From the NCBI RefSeq assembly GCF_024807945.1, contig NZ_JANUFD010000008.1:124001-188000 (forward strand): a stretch of DNA of 64,000 nucleotides. Direction: 5' to 3'. Origin of the DNA: Pseudomonas sp. JUb42 (lineage in GTDB: Bacteria > Pseudomonadota > Gammaproteobacteria > Pseudomonadales > Pseudomonadaceae). A program made the translations under genes and the position numbers. Positions 42,642 through 49,492 of this stretch are shown here, piece by piece. Below the pieces are notes generated by a model. That model saw only the letters and a program-made list of their open reading frames with translations, did no database searches and had not been told where the DNA came from. Within the stretch, counting starts at the first letter, position 1. Each line of letters opens with the position of its first letter.

Positions 42642-43802
42642 ATGAACATCACCACCTTTGCAAAACGCCTTTGCCTGCTTGTACCGCTGATCATCACCCC
42701 GGCCGCCTGGGCTGCCGAGCAGATGACGCCTTCCGCCCCGCAACTGGCAGCCAAGGCCTATGTGCTGATGGATGCCAACAGCGGCAACGTGCTGGTCGAG
42801 AACAACGGTGATCAGCGCCTGGCCCCGGCCAGCCTGACCAAACTGATGACCGCCTACATCGCGACCCTGGAAATCCGTCGTGGCCAGATCGGCGAGAACG
42901 ATCCGGTGACCATCAGCGAAAACGCCTGGCGTACCGGTGGTTCGCGGATGTTCCTCAAAGTGGGCAGCCAGGTGACCGTCAGCGACTTGCTGCACGGCAT
43001 CATCATCCAGTCCGGCAACGACGCCAGCGTCGCGGTCTCCGAGCACATCGCCGGTAGCGAAGATGCGTTCGCTGACATGATGAACAAGACGGCCGGCGAC
43101 CTGGGCATGACCAACAGTCACTTCATGAACCCGACCGGTCTGCCGAACCCTGATCACTACTCGTCGGCGCACGACATGGCGCGTCTGGCCCGGGCGATCA
43201 TTCACGAAGATCCGGCGCACTACGCCATCTACTCGCAGAAGGAATTCTTCTGGAACGGCATCAAGCAGCCTAACCGCAACCTGCTGCTGTGGCGCGACAA
43301 GACCGTGGACGGCCTGAAAACCGGTCACACCGAAGAAGCCGGTTACTGCATGGTGTCCTCGGCTGTACGTGACGGCATGCGCCTGATCGCCGTGGTTTTC
43401 GGCACCAACAGCGAACAGGCCCGTGCGGCTGAAACCCAGAAGCTGTTGACCTACGGTTTCCGCTTCTTCGAAACCCAGAGCTTCTACCAGAAGGGCACTG
43501 AACTGGCCCAGGCCACCGTCTGGAAAGGTACCGAGCGTCAGGTCAAGGCCGGCCTGGCCGAAGACCTGACCATGACCATGCCTAAAGGCGAGATGAAGAA
43601 GCTCACCGCCAGCATGAGCATGAACCCGCAACTGGTCGCGCCTATCGCCAAGGGCGACGTGATCGGTAAAGTGGAAGTGAAAATGGACGACAAGGTGGTA
43701 CACAGTGCCAACCTGATCGCCCTCGATGGTGTCGAGCAAGGTGGCATTTTCCGCCGCGTGTGGGATAGCATCCGCCTGTTCTTCTACGGCTTGTTCAACT
43801 GA
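42642..43802 (+). CDS. dacA: D-alanyl-D-alanine carboxypeptidase (PBP5/6 type)
   Basis: A 386-residue class C penicillin-binding protein that removes the terminal D-Ala of peptidoglycan pentapeptides. Signal peptide about 1-24 (ends AAWAAEQ). The SxxK motif is Ser64-Lys67 (ASLTKLM), the second motif SGN is at 124-126, and KTG lies in GLKTGHT. The C-terminal domain ends with an amphipathic helix (FRRVWDSIRLFFYGLFN) for inner-membrane attachment. ATG 42642 follows GAGAG; upstream in-frame starts precede the signal peptide and are unlikely. The 211-base gap before it has small inverted repeats only. Confidence 0.97.
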   Translation: MNITTFAKRLCLLVPLIITPAAWAAEQMTPSAPQLAAKAYVLMDANSGNVLVENNGDQRLAPASLTKLMTAYIATLEIRRGQIGENDPVTISENAWRTGGSRMFLKVGSQVTVSDLLHGIIIQSGNDASVAVSEHIAGSEDAFADMMNKTAGDLGMTNSHFMNPTGLPNPDHYSSAHDMARLARAIIHEDPAHYAIYSQKEFFWNGIKQPNRNLLLWRDKTVDGLKTGHTEEAGYCMVSSAVRDGMRLIAVVFGTNSEQARAAETQKLLTYGFRFFETQSFYQKGTELAQATVWKGTERQVKAGLAEDLTMTMPKGEMKKLTASMSMNPQLVAPIAKGDVIGKVEVKMDDKVVHSANLIALDGVEQGGIFRRVWDSIRLFFYGLFN

Positions 43803-43829
43803 TTTTATCCAGTAGGCAATGCCGCACCG

Positions 43830-43858
43830 CGCGCCCGCCCTTATCCAGGGCGGGCGCG
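43830..43858. terminator. Strong GC-rich hairpin between dacA and ybeD
   Basis: CGCGCCCGCCCT, loop TATCC, AGGGCGGGCGCG: a perfect 12-base-pair stem 28 bases after the dacA stop. No T-tract follows, so it may attenuate transcription or stabilise the dacA 3' end. Confidence 0.6.
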
Positions 43859-43891
43859 TCCGTCTTCACGGCTTGTGAGACCTTTACTGCC

Positions 43892-44167
43892 ATGACAGAG
43901 CCAGACGTCAAGTCGCACAAAATCGAGTTTCCCTGCAATGACTACCCGATCAAGGTGATCGGTGATACGACTGTGGGGTTCAAGGACATGGTTATCGAGA
44001 TCCTTGGCAAGCACGCCAAGCTCGACCTCAATACCATGGCCGAACGCCAGAGCAGCAACGGCAAGTACACCACCGTCCAGTTGCACATCATCGCTACGGG
44101 CGAAGACCAACTGCGCGATATCAATAGTGCCCTGCGCGCTACGGGTGTCGTGCATATGGTGCTCTGA
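43892..44167 (+). CDS. ybeD: YbeD-family (DUF493) protein
   Basis: A 91-residue ACT-like fold protein of the YbeD family. KIEFPCNDYPIKVIGDT (about 9-25), the KLDLNTMAERQSSNGKY stretch and QLHIIATGEDQLRDINSALRATGVVHMVL fit. YbeD commonly lies next to lipB and is thought to be linked to lipoate metabolism, without a proved activity. The stop overlaps the lipB start (TGATG). Confidence 0.93.
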   Translation: MTEPDVKSHKIEFPCNDYPIKVIGDTTVGFKDMVIEILGKHAKLDLNTMAERQSSNGKYTTVQLHIIATGEDQLRDINSALRATGVVHMVL

Positions 44168-44817
44168 TGACCGATGCTGTCCTGGGCTTTCGCGAGCTTG
44201 GCCTGCTGGACTACGAGCCGACGTGGCAGGCCATGCAGCGTTTTACCAACGAGCGTGGCCGCGAAACTGCGGATGAAATCTGGCTGGTCCAGCACCCGCC
44301 GGTCTTCACCCAGGGACAGTCGGGCAAGCCGGAGCATGTTTTGCTGCCTGGCAATATTCCGATAGTACAGGTCGATCGTGGTGGCCAAGTGACCTATCAT
44401 GGGCCTGGGCAACTGGTTGCGTACCTGATGCTGGATGTAAGACGCTTGGGTTTCGGTGTGCGTGATCTGGTCAGCCGGATTGAACGCAGCCTGATCGGGT
44501 TGTTGGCTGATTATGGCGTCAACGCCTTCGCCAAGCCCGATGCACCGGGTGTGTATGTCGATGGAGCGAAAATCGCATCCCTGGGACTGCGGATTCGCAA
44601 TGGCTGTTCCTTCCACGGGCTGGCACTGAACGTGGATATGGACCTTGAGCCATTTGGACGGATTAATCCCTGCGGCTATGCGGGGCTGGCAATGACCCAG
44701 CTGCGCGACCATGCAGGCCCGATTGAATTTGCCGAGGTAAGTGCCCGGCTGCGCGCGCAGCTCGTCAAACACCTCGACTATGCTGAGCAGACGACCCTAA
44801 CGGGCGGAATCGACTGA
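44167..44817 (+). CDS. lipB: Octanoyl-ACP:protein octanoyltransferase
   Basis: A 216-residue enzyme that transfers octanoate from acyl carrier protein to lipoyl domains. Signature elements: DEIWLVQHPPVFTQGQSGKPEH (about 37-58), DRGGQVTYHGPGQLVAYLMLDVRRLG (about 70-95), and the catalytic Cys in RINPCGYAGLAMTQL (about 172). Length is typical. Translationally linked to ybeD and followed by lipA after 1 base, giving the standard lipoate assembly pair. Confidence 0.97.
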   Translation: MTDAVLGFRELGLLDYEPTWQAMQRFTNERGRETADEIWLVQHPPVFTQGQSGKPEHVLLPGNIPIVQVDRGGQVTYHGPGQLVAYLMLDVRRLGFGVRDLVSRIERSLIGLLADYGVNAFAKPDAPGVYVDGAKIASLGLRIRNGCSFHGLALNVDMDLEPFGRINPCGYAGLAMTQLRDHAGPIEFAEVSARLRAQLVKHLDYAEQTTLTGGID

Positions 44818-44818
44818 T

Positions 44819-45847
44819 ATGACTACTGCTACTGATACTGCGCAAAGCGCTGTGCAAACCCTGATCCCGACGCTCGATGTCTCTGACCGTGCGCCCCGCC
44901 CGAAAGTCGAGGCCGGTGTAAAGCTGCGCGGTGCCGAGAAGGTTGCGCGTATCCCGGTGAAGATCATTCCGACCGTTGACCTGCCGAAGAAGCCGGACTG
45001 GATTCGCGTGCGTATCCCGGTTTCCCCCGAGGTCGACCGCGTCAAGCAACTGCTGCGCAAGCACAAGCTGCACAGCGTCTGTGAAGAAGCGTCCTGCCCG
45101 AACCTGGGCGAGTGCTTCTCCGGCGGTACCGCGACTTTCATGATCATGGGCGATATCTGCACCCGTCGCTGCCCGTTCTGCGACGTCGGCCACGGCCGCC
45201 CGAAAGCACTGGACGTGGACGAGCCGAAGAACCTGGCCATCGCCATCGCCGACCTCCGCTTGAAATACGTAGTTATCACCTCGGTTGACCGTGACGACCT
45301 GCGCGACGGTGGTGCCCAGCACTTCGCCGACTGTATCCGTGAAATCCGCGCGCTGTCGCCTAACGTGCAGCTGGAGACTCTGGTCCCGGATTACCGTGGC
45401 CGCATGGACGTCGCCCTGGAAATCACCGCTGCCGAGCCGCCGGATGTGTTCAACCACAACCTGGAAACCGTGCCACGCCTTTACAAGGCTGCGCGTCCGG
45501 GTTCGGACTACCAGTGGTCGCTGACCCTGCTGCAACGCTTCAAGCAGATGGTGCCTCACGTACCGACCAAATCCGGACTGATGCTGGGTCTGGGCGAGAC
45601 CGACGAGGAAGTCATCGAAGTCATGCAGCGCATGCGCGAGCACGACATCGACATGCTGACCCTGGGCCAGTACCTGCAACCGTCGCGCAGCCACTTGCCA
45701 GTACAGCGCTTCGTGCACCCGGACACCTTCGCCTGGTTCGCCGAGGAAGGCTACAAGATGGGCTTCAAGAACGTCGCGTCGGGGCCGTTGGTGCGTTCCT
45801 CGTACCACGCTGACGAACAGGCCAAGATCGCCAAGGCGATGCTCTGA
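44819..45847 (+). CDS. lipA: Lipoyl synthase
   Basis: A 342-residue radical SAM enzyme that inserts two sulfurs into protein-bound octanoate. It has the auxiliary cluster Cys residues in CEEASCPNLGEC (about 83-94) and the radical SAM CTRRCPFC (about 109-116); the C-terminal RSSYHADEQ contains the third cluster-ligating Ser. The N-terminal about 45 residues are variable, as usual in Pseudomonas. It ends the lip operon, before a terminator. Confidence 0.98.
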   Translation: MTTATDTAQSAVQTLIPTLDVSDRAPRPKVEAGVKLRGAEKVARIPVKIIPTVDLPKKPDWIRVRIPVSPEVDRVKQLLRKHKLHSVCEEASCPNLGECFSGGTATFMIMGDICTRRCPFCDVGHGRPKALDVDEPKNLAIAIADLRLKYVVITSVDRDDLRDGGAQHFADCIREIRALSPNVQLETLVPDYRGRMDVALEITAAEPPDVFNHNLETVPRLYKAARPGSDYQWSLTLLQRFKQMVPHVPTKSGLMLGLGETDEEVIEVMQRMREHDIDMLTLGQYLQPSRSHLPVQRFVHPDTFAWFAEEGYKMGFKNVASGPLVRSSYHADEQAKIAKAML

Positions 45848-45864
45848 TCCTGATTTGAAGCGAT

Positions 45865-45904
45865 AAAAAAACGGGCCGGATATCACTATCCGGCCCGTTT
45901 TTTA
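45865..45904. terminator. Bidirectional intrinsic terminator after lipA and sltB3
   Basis: A-run, ACGGGCCGGATA, loop TCAC, TATCCGGCCCGT, T-run: a 12-base-pair perfect stem with homopolymer runs on both sides, so it can stop transcripts from lipA and from the convergent lytic transglycosylase. Confidence 0.95.
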
Positions 45905-45938
45905 TTGCCTTGGCTGAGGTGGGACCGGCTTTACCACC

Positions 45939-47276
45939 TCAAGGCTGACGCAGCTTGTCGAGCAACTCATGTGTCGGATAGCCATCAGCGGGCCAGCCCA
46001 GGGACTGCTGGTAGCTGCGGATCGCCTTGCGCGTATTGGCGCCGATAATGCCGTCTGGGGTGCCCGCGTCGTACTGGCGGGCTGACAGCAGGGATTGCAG
46101 CTCCATGCGCTCTGTGCGGCTCAGGGGCAGGTCACCGCGTGGCCATTCGCCCTGGATGTAACCACCGCCCTTGAAACGGTCGGCCAGCAGGCTGATTGCC
46201 AGCGCATAGGAGGTCGAGTTGTTGTACTTGAGAATGGCGCGGAAGTTATCCAGAACCAGGAACGCGGGGCCTCGGTAGCCTGCGGGCAATACCAGTGCCG
46301 CCTGCTGTTGCATCGAGCCGACGGGCAGCGGTGCGCCGTTAGGCAGCTTCAGGCCCAGCTGTTGCCATTCGGCGACGCTCTTGCGGGTCGCGGCGTCGGC
46401 CAGGGCATAGTCGAAACCCTGGGCCAGTTGCACCTCAAAGCCCCAGGGCTGGCCAGTTTGCCAGCCGTTGCTCTGCAGATAATGAGCCGTCGAGGCCAGG
46501 GCATCGGCCGGCGTGTTCCAGATATCGCGGCGACCGTCGCCGTCGAAGTCCACGGCGTGGGTGTTATAGGTGGTGGGGATGAACTGGGTCTGGCCCATGG
46601 CCCCACCCCAGGAGCCGAGCATCTGTTCCGGCTGAATGTCGCCGTGTTGCAGGATCTGCAGGGCGGCGAGCAACTGGTCCTGGGCAAAGGCGCGACGGCG
46701 GCCTTCATAGGCCAGGGTCGCCAGGGAACGGATCACGTACTGGGTGCCCTGGAACTGACCGAAGCTGCTTTCCATGCCCCATACCGCCACCAGCGCCTGG
46801 CGATCTACGCCATAACGCTGCTCGATGCCTTGCAGCACATCCGCGTACTGCGCGAGCAGGGCCTGGCCCTTGCGTACGCGTACTGGCGAGATGGCGCCGT
46901 CGAGGTATTCCCACACTGGACGGGTGAACTCGGGTTGGCTGCGGTCGGCCTTGACCACGCTCATGTCCGGCGTGACTCCTGCGAACGCGCGGTCGAACAG
47001 ATCGGCACGAATGCCTGCTTTCAGCGCATCCACGCGAAAGCCCGCTTGCCAGTCGGCAAAGCTGATCGTGGGGGTGAAATCGAGGGCGGTATCCGGCGCG
47101 CTGTTGGGCATTGGCGTGACCGGCAGAACCGGCAAGGCGGGTTGTGCGGTGGGCAATGTTGGGAGCGGTGTAGCGACGGCGGCGGTGGGTTTTTCAGCGC
47201 AGGCGACCAGAACGACGAGGCTGGAAGCAGCGAACAGCTGGCGGATTGGCCAACGACGGGAAAAACAAGAGGGCAT
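45939..47276 (-). CDS. sltB3: Lytic murein transglycosylase of the SltB3 type with peptidoglycan-binding domain
   Basis: A 445-residue lytic transglycosylase. The lipobox LVVLVAC (Cys26) predicts lipidation, followed by a proline-rich linker. The GH103-like catalytic domain has the Glu in VWGMESSFGQFQG, then GGAMGQTQFIPTTYNTHAVDFDGDG. A C-terminal PG_binding_1 domain (about 380-445, with GIIGANTRKAIRSYQQSLGWPADGYPT) follows. In P. aeruginosa I recall this as PA3992. It differs from SltB1 in this window by the extra domain and the lipid anchor. ATG 47276 is used because the signal begins there. Confidence 0.92.
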   Translation of the reverse strand: MPSCFSRRWPIRQLFAASSLVVLVACAEKPTAAVATPLPTLPTAQPALPVLPVTPMPNSAPDTALDFTPTISFADWQAGFRVDALKAGIRADLFDRAFAGVTPDMSVVKADRSQPEFTRPVWEYLDGAISPVRVRKGQALLAQYADVLQGIEQRYGVDRQALVAVWGMESSFGQFQGTQYVIRSLATLAYEGRRRAFAQDQLLAALQILQHGDIQPEQMLGSWGGAMGQTQFIPTTYNTHAVDFDGDGRRDIWNTPADALASTAHYLQSNGWQTGQPWGFEVQLAQGFDYALADAATRKSVAEWQQLGLKLPNGAPLPVGSMQQQAALVLPAGYRGPAFLVLDNFRAILKYNNSTSYALAISLLADRFKGGGYIQGEWPRGDLPLSRTERMELQSLLSARQYDAGTPDGIIGANTRKAIRSYQQSLGWPADGYPTHELLDKLRQP

Positions 47277-47360
47277 GCTGGGGTCCAAGGGATTGCCGAT
47301 AGGTGCAGACCTTAACACGGCTGCCCGTGGAAAGGGCCCTGAGCGGCGTTTCGTCGCTTT

Positions 47361-47519
47361 TCAGGCCGCCAGAAAGTCAGAAGCCTCCCAGCTTTTAGAC
47401 TGGAAGGCTTCGCGGCGGTAGCTGCCTTTGCCCTTGGTGGGTTGTTCCTGTCGGCTGCGGAACAAGGGCTGGGCGACGATGGACTTGGCCTTGTTCGGCC
47501 GTTTCTTGGGCTTGCTCAT
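47361..47519 (-). CDS. arfA: Alternative ribosome-rescue factor ArfA
   Basis: A 52-residue basic protein. PLFRSRQEQPTKGKGSYRRE carries the KGKGSY core known to recruit RF2 to ribosomes stalled on nonstop mRNA. ArfA is the backup for tmRNA. Its last codons are covered by a hairpin (47380-47411), and the stop follows 5 codons later, so the full-length message is likely cut or terminated inside the gene and made only when tmRNA is failing, as in E. coli. ATG 47519 is chosen because the charged KPKKRPNKAKS opening starts there. Small gene between convergent units. Confidence 0.85.
   Translation of the reverse strand: MSKPKKRPNKAKSIVAQPLFRSRQEQPTKGKGSYRREAFQSKSWEASDFLAA
47380..47411 (-). terminator. 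Hairpin inside the arfA coding region
   Basis: On the minus strand GAAGCCTTCCAG, loop TCTAAAAG, CTGGGAGGCTTC: 12 base pairs including one G-U. It covers the codons for E-A-F-Q-S-K-S-W-E-A. Only a short T-run follows, so RNase III cleavage or weak termination are both possible. Confidence 0.75.
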
Positions 47520-47629
47520 GGCGGATGCTCTCTGTGCAGGTGGGTGATGCGGAGGCAATCATCGGATACAGCAGGGATTGTGTCTAATAGATGTGTGCTA
47601 TGGCTTTTGTAAACCTTGGGGCGGGTTCT

Positions 47630-47718
47630 GTAGGAGTGAATTTATTCGCGAAGAGGTCTGCAGAAACGATAAATATGTGGGGGCTGGAATGCCGCTTTCG
47701 CGAATGAATTCGCTCCCA
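47630..47718. repeat. REPIN-type inverted repeat
   Basis: GTAGGAGTGAATTTATTCGC pairs with GCGAATGAATTCGCTCCCA. The left arm has three changes against the class consensus. It lies just beyond the holA stop codon. Confidence 0.8.
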
Positions 47719-47727
47719 AAAGATCGC

Positions 47728-48759
47728 CTACGGCAGGGACAGGCGTTGCCCGGCCATCAACAGCACCAGGCGGCTCAGGCTGCTCCACGGTGAGCCAGGG
47801 GCCTGGCCCTTGATCTGTGCGTCAATCTGCTGGGCGTCCACCAGCAACTGGTTCCAGCGCTTGGCTGAAAGGCGTTGCAGGGCTTTGCTCATCAGCGGTT
47901 TGCGCTTGTCCCAGATCGGCGGGCGGGCGGAGCTGAAGGCTTTGTCCAGGGGCACGCCCTGGCTGAACTGCATGGCCAGGTTGGCCAGCACTCGCAGTTC
48001 ACGGGTCAGGGCCCAGAGAATGACCGGCGTCTCGACCCCTTCGCCACGCAGGCCTTCAAGCATGCGCAGGGCATGCGCCGCTTCGCCGTTGAGCACGGCA
48101 TCGGTCAGGCCGAAGACGTCAAAGCGCGCGCTGTCGGCCACGGCCGCTTGCACGGTCTCGACGGTAATCTGGCCGTCTTCGGCCATCAGCTTGAGCTTTT
48201 CGATTTCCTGGGCGGCGGCCAGCAGGTTGCCTTCGACCCGGGCGGCAATCAGCTCGACCGCGTCCTGGCTGGCCGCCAGGCCGGATTGCGACAGGCGCTG
48301 GCGAATCCATTGCGGCAACTGGCCGACATCCACCGGCCAGATCTGCACGAACTGGGTCTGCTCGCCCTCGACCAACGCCTTGCCCCACTTGGTCTTCTGC
48401 GCGCTGCCATCGAGTTTCGGCAGGCTGATCAGCAGCAGGGTGTCTTCGGCAGGGCGGGCGCAGTATTCCATCAAGGCGGCGGCACCCTTGTCGCCGGGTT
48501 TGCCCGAAGGCAGGCGCAGTTCCAGCAGGCGGCGTTCAGCGAACAGCGACATGCTGGCGCCCGCCTGCAACAGCGTACCCCAGTCGAAACTGGCGTCAGC
48601 GCTGAATACCTGGCGTTCGTCGAAGCCCTGTTGGCGGGCGGCGGCGCGGATGGCGTCGGCGGCTTCCTGGCACAGCAAAGGGTCGTCGCCACTGATCACA
48701 TAGACCGGTGCCAGCGTGCCTTGCAGGTGTTTGCCGAGTTGTGCGGGGGCGAGTTTCAT
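47728..48759 (-). CDS. holA: DNA polymerase III delta subunit
   Basis: A 343-residue clamp-loader subunit that opens the beta clamp. MKLAPAQLGKHLQGTLAPVYVISGDDPLLCQEAADAIR is the typical N-terminus and FDWGTLLQAGASMSLFAERRLLELRLP is the beta-interacting region; the C-terminal LMRLLLLM-like end fits. It lies 41 bases downstream of lptE on the same strand, a pairing common in gammaproteobacteria. Confidence 0.96.
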   Translation of the reverse strand: MKLAPAQLGKHLQGTLAPVYVISGDDPLLCQEAADAIRAAARQQGFDERQVFSADASFDWGTLLQAGASMSLFAERRLLELRLPSGKPGDKGAAALMEYCARPAEDTLLLISLPKLDGSAQKTKWGKALVEGEQTQFVQIWPVDVGQLPQWIRQRLSQSGLAASQDAVELIAARVEGNLLAAAQEIEKLKLMAEDGQITVETVQAAVADSARFDVFGLTDAVLNGEAAHALRMLEGLRGEGVETPVILWALTRELRVLANLAMQFSQGVPLDKAFSSARPPIWDKRKPLMSKALQRLSAKRWNQLLVDAQQIDAQIKGQAPGSPWSSLSRLVLLMAGQRLSLP

Positions 48760-48800
48760 CGGTCAGACGAGGCAGGGGCCGGCGAACCGGCCCCCAAGCC

Positions 48801-49406
48801 TTACTTGGACGGGATTTCGAGAGGCGACTGCTGTGGCGTCTCGTCGCGAACCTTCTGCGCCTTTTCCAGGGCTTCGGCTTCGGCGCGAGCGACGTCATCG
48901 GCGCGCTGTTGCAGGGTCTGCAGGCGCTCAGGCGTCAGCTGTTGCAGCTGGACTACCATTTTCTGTACCAGCTCGTTACGCATTTCGCCACGGATCTGGT
49001 TGGCTTCCTGGTCGGAGCCGATCAGGTTGTTGCCGTCATGCACGTAGATTTTTTCCACTTGCACATGGTCGGAGACCAGCAGGCGATCCTTGAAGCCATG
49101 GAGCTCGTAGTTCAGTGTCGAGGTCAGGGCGTATTCGGCCGAGCGCGACGAACCCGAGTAGCTGGCGGTGCGCTGGGTTTCCGGCTCGCTGACCAGGATC
49201 AGCTTGTATTCGGCGCCGGTGTAGATCTTCACACCACTGCCTTGCAGTACCCGACGCAGCAGGTTGACGGTATCGCCATAGGCGTCACGCGCCGACAGAT
49301 CCAGCTCCTTGAGCGTGATCTCGGTCGATCCAGTGCCGCGCAGCTGGAAACCACAGGCGCTCAGCACAACGGCGAGGCCGATAACCAGCAAGTTGCGTTT
49401 GATCAT
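48801..49406 (-). CDS. lptE: LPS-assembly lipoprotein LptE
   Basis: A 201-residue outer-membrane lipoprotein, the plug partner of LptD in lipopolysaccharide export. The lipobox (VVLSAC, Cys18) and following GFQLRGTG are the family hallmark. A long glutamine- and alanine-rich charged C-terminal extension (EAEALEKAQKVRDETPQQS) is usual in Pseudomonas. ATG 49406 has AGGGGAGC upstream. The gene is 86 bases after leuS on the strand, and before holA. Confidence 0.96.
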   Translation of the reverse strand: MIKRNLLVIGLAVVLSACGFQLRGTGSTEITLKELDLSARDAYGDTVNLLRRVLQGSGVKIYTGAEYKLILVSEPETQRTASYSGSSRSAEYALTSTLNYELHGFKDRLLVSDHVQVEKIYVHDGNNLIGSDQEANQIRGEMRNELVQKMVVQLQQLTPERLQTLQQRADDVARAEAEALEKAQKVRDETPQQSPLEIPSK

Positions 49407-49492
49407 TTGATGCTCCCCTTGAATCCGTTTGGGCCGGCTTCGCGACCCTTGGCAGTTTGTTCGGCGCCCGGTCGGCCGGGCGCCCGATCCCA

